Shown here one piece after another: positions 33,163-45,420 of a stretch of 64,000 bases of DNA (positions within the stretch are counted from its first letter, which is position 1; each line of letters begins with the position of its first letter). Both the position numbers and the translations under genes were made by a program. The notes under the pieces were generated by a model that was given only the letters and a program-made list of their open reading frames with translations, made no database searches and was not told the DNA's origin. This DNA is from Hoplostethus atlanticus (Eukaryota > Chordata > Actinopteri > Trachichthyiformes > Trachichthyidae): contig JAXDDX010000002.1 in the NCBI GenBank assembly GCA_034670405.1, positions 8,556,501 through 8,620,500 on the forward strand, written 5' to 3'.

Positions 33163-33639
33163 CCTTGCTAACTGCCTCAACTACCTCATCCCAACCCTGG
33201 TTTCCAACTATCGACTGGTAACCCCCCAAATCTATACTTTCCTTTTAAATCTATATTACTGAGTAATGATTGGAATAAGCCTCGATGCCAGAAAACATTC
33301 CGTATTTCTCATTCATCTCAACGATTAAATGCGTGCTAATAAAGTTAGATATTAGAAGTGTATATTTTCAGATTCCTTGGATCATCTTGTGACCTCGCAA
33401 AATCATCTGACGACCCCCTGGTTGAGAATGAGTGGAATGTCTTCACAGTGAATTATAATCTAAACTACTGCACTACACATCAAAATGCGGTGGACGCCTG
33501 ACAGTGTGCACCGATATCAATATTTATGTGAGAGTGCGCGCGCGCGGGTATGATGCATTTGAAGGCTGTAACCCACATCTATTGCCTATTCAACTGAATG
33601 ATCTCGGCGCTGAAACCAACAGCCAAGTCACATGCCAAA

Positions 33640-33921
33640 TGTTTAGGAATGTTTAGATAACAACGTCACGTGGTGCAGGTCTGAATCCTCTGCAGTCTGC
33701 ATCAGCAAAGTGTCTTGGCATCACTTCTCGTCCTTCCTCCGGTGTCCATTCCAGCGTCATGTGAAAGGGGTTCACAGTGTTTGTCTCGCCCTAGATCGGA
33801 CCCTCCTCCGTCAAGCTCATTCGTCAGTGGCGACTCCTAGCCCCACTAGTCCCGGCAGGATAGTCTCCGTACCGCTGTCCCCGTTTTATCCTGCACCCCT
33901 CGGCGTGCGGCGGAGCGGAGG
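33640..33921 (+). promoter_or_regulatory. osbp2: osbp2 promoter and 5' UTR (inferred)
   Basis: A CpG-rich stretch ending at the osbp2 start codon, continuing into exon 1 and the start of intron 1. It includes a CACGTG E-box (33667-33672) directly after ACGT, and GC-rich sequence CCTCGGCGTGCGGCGGAGCG just before the ATG. No TATA box is evident. An alternating GCGCGCGCGC run lies at about 33536-33546. The exact start of transcription is unknown. Confidence 0.5.
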
Positions 33922-34079
33922 ATGAGCGAACAGGGGAAGGGCTCGGCATCCACCTCTGCCGCGGCCCCGGCACCAGGGTCGGATACTTATAAAGGCTGGC
34001 TTTTTAAATGGACCAACTACTTGAAAGGGTATCAACGGCGATGGTTTGTTCTCAGCAATGGCCTGCTATCATATTACAG
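33922..34079 (+). CDS. osbp2: osbp2 exon 1 (coding part)
   Basis: ATG at 33922 in the context GGAGGATGA, in frame with the PH domain. It encodes [10 protein letters not shown], an Ala/Pro-rich piece and PH strands 1-3, ending TTACAG|GTAAAT in phase 2. A second open frame overlaps it upstream (33710-33925) but has no family similarity. Confidence 0.92.
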
Positions 34080-37000
34080 GTAAATATGCAGACGCAATGT
34101 GCGGATTTGTCAAAATAAACGGCAAGCTGGCACGGCGAGTCGTGTTTCTCTGTCAGCGCATTATTACAGCTGGCTGGCTCAGCTGGCTGGCTGGCCATCA
34201 GGCTAACGTTAGCTGTCAAACGGTTATGGGAGTCAGCTGTCTGTTTACTTTGAGCTGACAACCACGACGTATATATGTAGACTATAGCCAAGACTTGCTA
34301 GTTGAGGAGAACTACTAACACAAACATAAACACACACATTCACAGCCACAAAACAAAGCTTCTAAACTTAAGAGGCAGTCAACAATTTGGCTACAATAGT
34401 AATAGCCAGTTAGCTATCAACGTCAGTTAGCTACTATGCTAGCCTGCTAGCTAGCTTGCTTTCTGTCAGTCGCTTCATTATGATGGCTGAACCTGTCCCT
34501 TATTCCGTTATATTAACTTATTACATACACAAGTCGAGGGGCATTTAACAGTTAACTCGTCTTTTCAATTAGTTGACGTTTAGGTAAATGCCCTTGTCCT
34601 TCCAAAGACATTTTCATTCCTTAAGAACGTCATATGTTACTTTGGGAAATCATTCATTGCATTTCATGTGTCCCTGAAGCCGAGCTATTCAGTTTGAGTA
34701 CAGTAACAAAATCCCCTTTGAAGCGATGGTCGCCATCATTGTCATTCTGTTTTCACTCTGAACTCGCAGTTGCCACACAGTTGTAAGCCAGCTAAACCAT
34801 AGCCTAACACCTGTGGCTCAGGTGCTTCTCGCATGGGAGTCATGTTTCCACAGACGTGGGTAGAGGCACACAAACATGGAAACAGCGAATGGATCATAAA
34901 GCATGTCAGCTACCTGGGTGACATAATTCAGTCTCCCCACCCATCCCATCCCACAGTGCTTTACCAGACAACACTTCACACTAAAGGGGGGATACCACTG
35001 AAGTTAAGCTTTGAAACATGTTATTCCTATGCCTTAGGACAGTGTGGCCTGTATTAGGAAACCGTCTCCTAATCTGTGATGGCATACAGATGTATAGCTC
35101 CACAGAGAATTAATTGGAAAATGTTATTACAATGAAGTGATTTTTAGACCTGCCAGGGCGTTTTCCTGTGGTTCAGAGTATAGGCTTGTTCACTACTATA
35201 ATATAAGTTAATTTAGTCCCGAGCTCCAGGTGGTACATTGGTATGACAATACAGATTGAAATATTAGTTGTCTGGTTTTTAACTTTGAGAGCAAAGTTGT
35301 TCATTTCATAAATAGTGATTGGATTGCACTAGGCCATAAGAGCAACACTTGCATTCCTAAATTGAGTGGTTTCTATGTGAGTATCTATCTACTCTTTACT
35401 CTTGTTGATTGCATTTCTTAATCAAATCTCCATTTCTAAAAGAAAGAGACCACTGTCCATAGAAAAACTACAAAATTATTGTGAGCCAAATGTCAACACT
35501 GATAAACTTAGCATGTTACCAGCGGCAATAAAGACATCACATGGTGGGGTCTGAGGAAGAGTTGGGCAATTCATTATTTGCTGTTTCACAAAGCTTGCTA
35601 GCATGCTCAACCAGTTTGCTTGATACCATTTGACTACTTTTGTAAACATTCAAATACTCTGCTGAGTCTCCCCTCAGCCACAGTGGACAAGGTTTTACCA
35701 GTATGAACCAGAATTCTGAGTGTCCTGAATTCACACATTTGTATATATTGCATTATGGGTGGGTATTTGCCGCAACAGTTGTTCACCCTGTCCAACCCAG
35801 TTTTCTTAATTAAATGGTTCACAGCAGAATGTAGGTCTACTCCTTAGAGTTCACCTCTCCCTGCAAACAGGGCTGCCATTAGTCAAAGCTGGGACTGGCT
35901 GAAGTAGTGTAAATGATTACAATATGCTTAAAAAGCACTCCACCTCTATCCTAACGTGTTAATACAGGCTGCGAAGCTTGGCAATAATAAAAATAATAAA
36001 TGATTAACTTACACAACTCCTCTGGTTGAAGGGCAGCCTCACTACTCTATGCTACCCTGCTGCCCCCAGCATTTCTAAAGGATATCTCCAGAACATTTCA
36101 GATGTGACTGCTTTGTATAGAGAACATTGATGTTTTTCACAGAAAAATACAAAGTTGTTCATCTAAAATGGTTTTGGAGATGATGGAACTGCTCTTTCAT
36201 ACCAAGCCTACAGTATTTCACCCCATGCTATAGGATTGCACACTAGTGCCACACCTTCACAAACAAAGAGCCTGATTGTCCTTTTGCCAGCAGATAGTTG
36301 AAATGGAGATATGGAAGCCAGAGCTCCACTCTTGTCTGTGCTGTTGGTGAAAGGGAAGAAGCCTGTTGCCTCTACCCTTTATTAATAGTCCATTATGTTG
36401 TAAGGTGACATCTGAGCACAGAGGCAGTGGAGCGCAAGTTCCCACAAAGGAGATCCTGAGTAATGTCCCCTCCACTGATGTCTGCCTGGCAGACCACACT
36501 GTGTGTGTCTGGCTTCAGGCTTTGTGTGTGCCTGCATGTGTGCTGGCTCTGGCCGCCTATCTGCACTTCTATTGTAAGTGAAGTAAAAATGAAACATGCA
36601 GCCCATCCAAGATGACAACACAGTTTCCAATACTCGTATTCCAATACGAGTTGATGTGTCTTCATTGTATGTCAAGCATTATTTTTCTTGAACTACAGTA
36701 ATCATGAAATCAATACACAGAAAAAATTACACCAATAAAATTGTAAATAGCCAAGGACTATTACCCTGCACTATTTTTATAATACTGAAGTTTACAATTG
36801 GTGCCTTTGTCCCTTTAGCATTGTAGGAAACATTCACTCTCCCTTTTTAAGGATTTGATGATGCCACTAAGGATAACTGTAATATTATTTGGTGCAATGA
36901 CGTTCCACAGTTGATTAAGCAACATTATAGAAGGGTGCATTTTAAAGCCCAAACGACTCCTGTCATATACAATCACATTGATTAATTGTATGCCTTGCAG

Positions 37001-37928
37001 TGTACTGTATTTGTTTGCCATTTTTGGAACAGTTTATTTGTCCCACAAGACATAAGTCAGTAGCGACTGACCCTTGGTAATAAAGGCCCAACCAGTGACC
37101 TGAAGAACCCCATTCCCAAGGCCAACTGTTGTGACAGGGAAAAGTCAGGACTTAGTTTTCTAGCTGGTGGCTAAGAAGTCAAAGGGCAATGATGGACTAT
37201 AATCTGTGCACTGACTGCCAAGGAGCTGAAACACTCAGCACTTGAGCCTGTTAAAATGTAATGGGTTTTATAGAGATGCAACATTGCACTTGATCCATTG
37301 ATTCCTGTTTGCTCTGACACAGCAAGACTGGCTGTGCTTTACTACTTTGCATCAGCCTGTTTTTTTTAATGATAAATCACTAAGAGAGGCGCATTGTGCA
37401 CATCTTACCAGAACAAGACCTTTACGTCCCTCTCATCTGTGCACTCCTTTCATTTGTAATTTCTTAACGGGCCTTTCCTCCCAGTTTTTAGCACCACTTA
37501 CTCACCTCTTAGAGTAAATCCGACTTGGTGCTTTAGGGAAGATTACAGGGCATTAGAGCCTTGAGTGATATGAGAGCTGCCATATCAGTGAATCTAGTCT
37601 TCTCTTTCATAGTAGAGTAGGCCTCCCTTGTTTCCCCCTCAGCCGACTGTCTGACACAGGACAGTAACTGGATAGTATCAATTTGAGTGCTCAGAGGGGG
37701 TTCAGCACTGTTTGTGTCTCTACGGAGAGTCAGGTTATGGTGCTACTGCTGAGATCTTGGGTACAGGGGGGGGCGGGGCAGGAGAGGGGTGAGCTAGCCA
37801 ACCGTGGGCCCAGCTGGAGGGTACAGCCTGCTCAGAGCAGTGACTGGAGCCAGAGATGTGGAGAGAAGAGAGGAGAAGCTGTGATAGAATCTTGTTAATG
37901 GCCTCTTCCTTGGTCTTAGCACCAGCTC

Positions 37929-37978
<50 letters not shown>

Positions 37979-40427
37979 CCGGTGTCTGTGTGTGCGCCTG
38001 TTTTGGGTGGTCAGTGTGTTTGTGTGTGAAGGTGTGAGTAGCAGACTGACGTTAGAAAGAATAGGGACTCTTCCAGTGTTTCAGTCTTTCAGCAGGTCAT
38101 GTCATACTGTCCATGTTGCAGTATCGTTGCTTTGGTTTGCTTGCCTCATGTTTTAATTTCTCTCCTGAGCACGATACATTCCCCAGTGCTTCTCCAGCTC
38201 TCTCCTTGCATATCTTGTGATATTACAGCCCCTGGCTACAACCTGTGTTTCTCAATATCTGCATTCTCATGCTCTGTGTACTGTGTCTTATTTTCTACGC
38301 CTGCCTGTGTGTTCTGCCCTGTACGCCTGCTCATGCCAGTGGCAGTCTGTTGTGTGTTATGTTGATAGGTTATTGTTCTGTCATTACATGCTACAGATCG
38401 GTGGATTTGTGTTTTATGAGGATGTGTGCACAGGGGAACAGCAGGTAAAGCCCTGTAATTCTGTACTGGTTCAGCACAACATGCAGGACCCCTTCTTTTG
38501 CCCTCAGCCACCCCCAACTGTCCCATGACCCCTCTACCCCCTCTACCCCCGCTCCACCCACCCCCACCCGGACCTCCACCCCCAGTGCCTTAATGCCCCT
38601 TGGTCCTTATCTCTCTCTCCCAGCTTTTGCAGTTTCCTTGGCTCCATAATTCGTTGGCCTCTGCATGGCCTCGCCTCCCCACAGGGTAGAGGGGATCAGC
38701 ATGGATCTCATCTTACTCATCAGAAGTACACTCAGTTGGATGACCCACTTAGAGCTAGGACTCTGAGGCTGCGATAGGCTGGGTTAGCCTGGAAACGGGG
38801 CTGTTTAGGAACCCTGCCTGCCCTCCTCGCGGCTTCGCATGGCTCCGATGAGCACCAAGTGCCAGTAAAAGAGTGGTACACTGAATGCTTGTTCCAGATC
38901 GGCTTTATAACAAGACAGCCAGTATAAGCAGTGAGAGAGAATTCACCACCAGGCAAAGCTGAGTTAGAGATAAACCTCAACCTCTGTCTTAATAAGCCAG
39001 CAGCCATCCTTGTCAGTGGCAACTGAGAGTGTTGCTGGTATAGGCTTAGTGCTGCTGAGAGGCAGCTGCTGGTGGCAGTGAGTGCTCAGTGATGATGGAT
39101 GGATTGATGGATGGATGTTAGGACCCATGGACCAATGTGCATGTATGCACACATGAATGCATGGCCGTGTACTGCATATCGGTTTCCTCCCAGAGCTTAG
39201 CTAACGGTGACAGACTGTCAGGGAGCTGTCATTCCACCACAGAGCTGTAAATACAATGTTTCTCCTCCATTTTTTTTGTAAAAATGAGAGGCCATTGTGA
39301 TTTAGTTTTTTAGTTTACAAAGGACCCTTATTTGAAAACGTATCATGATGTAGTGCAATTATGCCTCTACTATATTTGTCTATTTTGGAAAGCTGAAAGT
39401 TTTTATAATGTCTACTACATTTTCAAGCAACAGGGCAATTGTTGCAGAGGAAGATGTATGCATGTCTAAGAGTTGCACTATACACAAAAGCACAAATTCA
39501 TAAATACAAGAACACTTGCACTCCCTCTCTTCTAGTTTCTCTCTCTCTTTGTCTCTCACCCCTGCTATCTCTCTCTCTTTTACAACCTCTCTCACTCTGT
39601 GTTCTTTCCCTCTCCCTGCTGTTATTCATTGTTTGGTTTTGTTCACTATGGGGGCTTGGAGCGAGACAATGGCCTTGTTATCTTGACTACTGTAGCCCAC
39701 TGAATGTGCAACAGTTGGTCTTGGTGGAGCCTACGTAGAATACCCACAGTTCCACACACTCATGGCAGAGCGGTACGAAGTCACAAAGCTGAATGAATTC
39801 ATTTAGGAAGTTCAAACTCTCCTCTTTATTTTGCATTACCTCATGCAGGCTTTGTTTTCATTAATGGATGGATGCATGAATACGCTACAGAGATTGTGTA
39901 TGTTTAGTGGGAGTTTACTTTGAAATGATGATTCCTCTGCTGCATGGCTCTGAGTGATTCCTTATATGATGGCAGTCCTCTGTCCCTCCTTGCCTCTTTG
40001 CCTCCCTGCTTCTGCTTATTGCTCAAAGGAATCATACTACCCTACCTACAGCCTTGCCACATCTCTTGTTATATCTAAGAGTGGATTGTTTGTAATAAAA
40101 AGATGTATAATAGTATCTATGCAGGACAACTAGGTGAGGACAAGTATCTCAGGTACTAGGCCAATGTCTTCAACTGTTTCTTTTTGTCTGTCTGTCTCTG
40201 TCTCGTGTTCTGTTGCAGGACACAAGCAGAGATGGCTCATACATGTCGTGGCACAATCAACTTGGCCACGGCACACATTGATACAGAGGATGCCTGCAAC
40301 ATTGTCCTGAGCAGTGGTGGGCGCACCTACCACCTGAAGGCTAGCACAGAAGTGGAGCGCCAGAGATGGGTCACGGCACTGGAGTTGGCCAAAGCTAAAG
40401 CCATCCGCATGATGAACGATCAGTCTG
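33922..40427 (+). CDS. osbp2: Oxysterol-binding protein 2 (ORP4), first two coding exons (partial)
   Basis: N-terminal part of an OSBP-family lipid-transfer protein. Exons 33922-34079 and 40219-40427 join in frame to 122 full codons plus one base. After a short Gly/Ser/Ala/Pro leader (residues 1-21) comes a complete PH domain (about 22-118): [20 protein letters not shown], then SYYR and ending with the helix [15 protein letters not shown]. In OSBP this PH domain binds Golgi PI4P and Arf1, and the Arg pair of QRRWF (39-40 here) is needed for PI4[10 protein letters not shown] favours OSBP2 over OSBP1 (ANITVEDSC). The leader is much shorter than the long extension in human OSBP2. The coiled-coil, FFAT and sterol-binding parts are beyond the window. 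Confidence 0.9.
34080..40218 (+). other. osbp2 intron 1, 6.1 kb
   Basis: The first few hundred bases are still CpG-containing and rich in CTAGC/GCTAG words (34410-34460). A GT array lies at 37931-37977, a C-rich stretch at about 38520-38585. No exon, RNA gene or transposon body that I can support. Confidence 0.7.
37931..37977 (+). repeat. (GT)n microsatellite, about 23 units
   Basis: A pure GT array in osbp2 intron 1. Confidence 0.95.
40219..40427 (+). CDS. osbp2: osbp2 exon 2: rest of PH domain
   Basis: The acceptor is GTTCTGTTGCAG and the donor is CAGTCTG|GTAAGG. It completes Arg53 and encodes 69 residues, [19 protein letters not shown] to AIRMMNDQS, ending in phase 1 with a G. Family comparison predicts an Asp codon next. 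The invariant C-terminal Trp of PH domains is present in RQRWV. Confidence 0.93.
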
Positions 40428-42129
40428 GTAAGGACAGCTGGAGAAATAAGCTACCTATATGGGAAATTGGAAGCGAGAAAACTTTTTATGCTGTAAAAAT
40501 GTGATAATTTGTGGAAGTGTGTTGTAAGAGTGTAATGCTCTTATGAGGCTTTGGTGCAAGACATTAGTGGTCAAAATATAACCTTGATAAATAAAGGTTG
40601 GGCTGATAGACTGGGCAAATACACTGGAGCAGGGAATAGGAGGAGAAACACTGGAACTGTTCTCGGTGTGTACATAAGATTTGTGTACTGTTTATCTCGT
40701 GATTTGCTTTGTTAGTTCAGTTATAGAAATGCCTACAAGGTGAAAGGTTCAGCATGTTCAGCACGTTACTTGCCCCGGCCTAGATACCTGGTTGTATTTG
40801 AATTCGCTCCAGCCACGGTCTCCAGTGTCCCCTGGCATTTGATATCCAGCATGGCTGGTGTTAGTGTCAATTCACACCCTCTCCTGGAATCTTTTCTAAT
40901 CTGATTCGGATTCCAATTCAAGCCAGGAGAGGGCAGTGCTGTCTGCTCAGTCCAGTTGGACGACGGACTGGAGTATGCGAAGGGTACCGTGAGAACCAGG
41001 CTTCCTTTCAGCCTTCTCCTGACAACGGAACTCCTTTCCAAACGGACTTATTCTTGTACGGTTGCATTTGGTGTTGCTGGTCGAAGGCTGTGGGAAAAGC
41101 CTGGGAGAGCCATTCTTCACGTTTCACCCTGGCACCATCCCAAAGCCTTTCTGCCCCAGTCTTTAGCACACAGGGTCTACAGAGACTCAGACAGGCTATA
41201 TATTCCTCTGGCCTCCATTTGAAAGTTGGCTCACTAAATTTAGACTGAGAGAGAATGTGAATGCATTTTATCTTACCCCTTCCAGTAAGCAAGAGTGGGA
41301 TGCTGGTATTTTTATCAGAACTAAGTTATCCTCGTATTTTGAAAGGTTGGGTAATTGATCTGCCTACAGTATTTGACGTGTGTGTCCGCATGCACGTTTG
41401 TGTGTGCATGCACCTAGTTCAGTGATGCTGATATCCAGTTACAGCAATTACATAACAGTATTTTGTTAACCTTTGTTATGTATTGTTCCTTTGTAGTACA
41501 CATTATCTACCTTGTTTACTTCAGCCTTAACCTATGCTTTGAACAAGCTTTGTGAGTTACAAGAGGAATATTTGCTTCAACTACTGGGCAGCAGGGGCTA
41601 TATGTATCTCATATAAAACAGGTATAATTCTTCAGTGTTTCCTGTAGAAGATTTAGTTCTTGTGGTGGTTGGGGGCTGGTTCTCCTGGGCCCAGATATAT
41701 GGATAACTGTGCTGTAATTTCAGTTGTAATTGTTATTTTTTGAGCAGGCTGAGACATAAAACCAGATGATGAATTTATGCTTTTCCAGCTGTGGGGTGCT
41801 ACCACAACTAAATGAATATAGAGTAAACACTGCTTTCTTATCCTTCCAGGCAATTGGAGACTGTGAATTAAGACATTTTAATCACGATAGTGGTTCTAAG
41901 TACTTCTGCTTCTTCCCAATCCATTTTGTCATCAGTCATCAGTTGTGGCAGAGGGTGTGACTAAAGTGCATTGAGCTATCTTTCTGGTCTCCCTGAGCCC
42001 TCTCTGTGTGGGTGGTGAGTGGACACCAGCACTGCCCTGGAGGTGAGCTCATTACATTATCCTCAGGCAGTTGACAGATTCCTGGTACTCTCTTTAAGCT
42101 CTATGCCAGTGCTGCAAGATAGTATGACA

Positions 42130-43120
42130 GAATTACAGTTGTTGAGAATCACTGTAATTGCACTGTAAAGTACCAGGTAGGACCCCTAGCTGGAATTCTT
42201 CAATGCATGGAATCAACAAGATGCCATGTTCCTGGAACCATCTTGACATGATGTACGCTTCATTACATGGCACATTTTCCTGCTGGAAGTGTCCATTTGA
42301 CGGATAGACTGTTGCCATGAAGGATTGCACCTAGTCAGCAGCAATGTTTAGGTTCGCTGTGGTTTTCAAACCATGCTCAATTGGTACTAAAGGACCTAAT
42401 GTTTGCCAAGAAAACATCCCCCACACCATTTCACCAACACCACCAGACTGTACATGCAGACAAGATGGATCCATGGATTTTTTAGCTGTCCACATCAAAC
42501 TCTGACCCTGCCATTAGCATGTCACAACAGAAACTGGGATTTGATGGTAATGTCCTTAGAAACGTACTAAGGCTCTTGGCAAGCTTGGTGAACCATTCTT
42601 AAGTGTATCTGACCTTGAGCCTGTGGTCAGGCTATTTTTGAAGGCAGGTGTTTACACATGTAGTCATGCCTACAGAAACTATCAAATTAGTGATATCCAG
42701 GAAATCCAACTTAATCGCTGCTCTGCTCAAGGTTTGACAAGTTGTGCATTCTGAGATGCCCTTCTGCACACCACTGTTATACGGAGCTGTTAATTGCAAT
42801 TGTGGCCCACCTGTTTGTTTGTAGAAGTGTTGCCATTGTCCTTTGACCACTCTCACTTATGAGGCATTTTTGCCCACAGGACTGCCACTGACTGGATGTT
42901 TTTTTTATTTATCACACCATTCTCAGTAAACTGTAGACACTGTATTGTGCAAAATCCTAGGAGGGCGCCCGTCTCTGAGTCTCTGAGATGCTGGAACCAG
43001 TGCGCCTGATATGCATCTGATCGTACTATGTTCAGAGATGCTTAAATCACACCTCCTGCCCATTCAAATGCTGTCGATCAGTAACTGCATTTCTTGACTG
43101 TCTGTATGCTTTATACTTAA
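42130..43120 (-). mobile_element. degenerate teleost interspersed repeat, class uncertain
   Basis: About 1 kb that I recognise as a diverged copy of a repeat common in fish genomes, with hallmark pieces such as ACCATGCTCAATTGGTACTA, CATCCCCCACACCATTTCAC and CAAGATGGATCCATGGATTT. Orientation is assumed. No intact reading frame and no clear terminal repeats are seen, so I do not assign a transposon class. Confidence 0.6.
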
Positions 43121-44000
43121 GCTTTATTTAAAAATAAAATGTGACTGTCAGTGGGAGGAGGATTTAACCTGAGAGAATGCACACTCTATGAGAGTCTGGC
43201 CACAGCAAATTGAGTGTAAATTAATGCCACTTATGGAGAGTGGTCCTTTAATAATGTAATGTATGACTGTAAGTGTTCATCAACATCAAATTCATAGATC
43301 ATTTTTAGAGCATCTCATTCTCATCGCATGGGTGTTAGACAGACATGGGTGACTGACAGTGTATCTCTCGTCTCTCACCTCCCTTCAGGTGGGTTCACAG
43401 GGCAAACACTGGGCATGTCTTTCTGTGTGCTGATATGGAGACCACAGCATACCTTTCATCTCCTTTCAGCACCATCTTTGTTATTGATTTTATGTTTACC
43501 ATAGCCCTATTATAATGAAATTATCATTGATATTCAACTGACCTGAGCTCTGCAGTCATTGAATTCACTCCTCCACTTGATCAATATATAATAAGTAATA
43601 GTGGCATATCTGCAATCCTTCCATTAACATGCCTCCTTGTGTAAAAAGCCTGTGATTCCATGGCTGGATATATAAAATTGGCCTGGATTGGATTTTAAAA
43701 AAAAAGCTTACTTAGGCTACTGTTGACTCTTGTCTGTGTGGCATATAGTCAGCAGGTGGCAGTGTTTCCCCTCACTTCAACACATCCCATCTTACGTGGT
43801 TTCACCCTTTGTTTTTACTGCTGCCAATTATACTGAACTGAAGAATAGTGCTTTTTAGTTTTGTATTATACATTTGTGAATAACATGTCATCACATGGTT
43901 CCCCATGCATGTACAATGTAGCAAGTGAATTACAAAAAAAATCAACTTGCCAGGACACAACCCATGGAATCGTTTGTTTCACTTTATTGCTCATTTTTGC

Positions 44001-44123
44001 TTGTCCACTCAGTCGGTAGTGCATGAGACTCTCAGTCTCAGGGTTGTGGGTTCGATCCCCGCATAGTGTCAATTAATCGCCTTTGTGTAAAAGTGTCTGC
44101 TAAATGACTGTAATGTAATGTAA
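44001..44123 (+). repeat. tRNA-Lys-derived SINE
   Basis: The head resembles tRNA-Lys: CTCAGTCGGTAGTGCATGAG (A box), then CTCTCAGTCTCAGGG and the B box GGTTCGATCCC. A short body and the tail GTGTCTGCTAAATGACTGTA, TGTAATGTAA follow. This is the fuller copy of the family seen at 5980-6048. The minus-strand open frame across it (GDRTHNPETES...) is the usual artefact of this SINE. Confidence 0.88.
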
Positions 44124-44649
44124 GTCTATTTGAATTTAACGCAATTGAAAATATGCTTAATAGGTGAATGCTAGTGGAAAAAAAAAAGCTGGAGCCAGGC
44201 AACCAATTGGTGTTCTTTGTGGCTTCAGCTGAGTTCAGTCAGACACAACTGAGGAAGTCAGGATAGCAGCAGCAGCAATACATTCCCAGAGGAAGCTCTC
44301 TTACTGCACCCGAGCCTGACCTGCTCAGCATGCAAGCTGCTGTGCATCTTGAGTACTCTGCACACTCAACACCATGCATTGATCTGCAGCACCACACTAG
44401 ATGAACACAAGGTGCTCAATAAGTCTGTGAGTCCCTAGTTGACTGTTTGTTCACACATCATTTTTAATAGCCTTTAATTCTGATACTTCTGATTCTGAAC
44501 TTACTATCAAGTTACTATAATGTTTCACTAAACAAGTTTTTCAGGTGAAACAATAGTGTGAAAGGTAGTTGATAGATAATCAATGGTTAAGGGTTAATCT
44601 CAGGGTTGGGGTTCAGGTTAGAAATAGGGTCAGGGTAAGGTCAGGGTTA

Positions 44650-45420
44650 AGGATACAGTCATGCTTGAAAGGGGTGGTCATTATTTCATATATTATAGAG
44701 GAATGACTTTGATCAGGCGCAGTTGCACGGAATTACCCTTTAATGATGTCGAGTCCATCCAGGTCCAGAGGAAGAAAAATCACCCCAGACCATGACACTC
44801 CCACCATGCTTGACCATAGGGATAAGGTTACTTGGGTGGTGGGAAGTTGGTTCAATGCTGGTTCGTCTCTGGCAAACTGAAGACAGGCAGCTTTGTTTTT
44901 TTTCGACAGTTGAGGCTTCTTCCTGGCTACCTGAATGCCATTTCTATTCAGTGTTCTTCTTATTGTTCACCGATGCACAATGACATTAGCTGCAGCAATG
45001 GAGGCTTGTAGATCTCTGGATGTTATTCTTTGGTTGTTTTTTTATTAGTTTTGATATTTTTCTTGTGGCTCTTGGTGATATTTTAAAAGGAGTGTTAAAT
45101 GCTCTCCATTTGTATATTATTTGTCTCACAGTGGACTGATGGAACCCAAATCCTTTTGATTTGACTGACTAATGCAGACTCATTACTCACTTCCTGAGGT
45201 CCTCTGGTGCCACACTAACTCCTCCCCAAAGATCTGTCCTTTGGTTGGTTCATATATTTTTGCACCTGCACTAATGCCCTTTAAACTATTTTAATTTTAC
45301 TGCATGCACAATTTCCTCTAAAACCATGTGAAATTGTTTAATATAATTCCTTTATTTCAGTTAAGGAAAGCTAATTTTGATTCAACAAGGATTTCATGGT
45401 AAAAACTTTCAATAAATCAA
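44650..45420 (-). mobile_element. degenerate Tc1-like transposon remnant
   Basis: The left edge ACAGTCATGCTTGAAAGG resembles the end of a fish Tc1 family. Around 44760-44815 the minus strand encodes [20 protein letters not shown], the signature of Tc1 transposases just before the second catalytic Asp region. The right end (AAAACTTTCAATAA near 45400) is only partly preserved. Frames are broken. Confidence 0.78.

Noticed and set aside
33710-33925. 71-codon open frame overlapping the osbp2 start
   Set aside because: Different frame from the PH domain and no family similarity; CpG-rich 5' UTR sequence often stays open by chance.
43866-44072. Minus-strand open frame with GDRTHNPETESLMHYRLSGQA
   Set aside because: This peptide is the common artefact of reading a tRNA-Lys-derived SINE on its reverse strand; it is not a gene.
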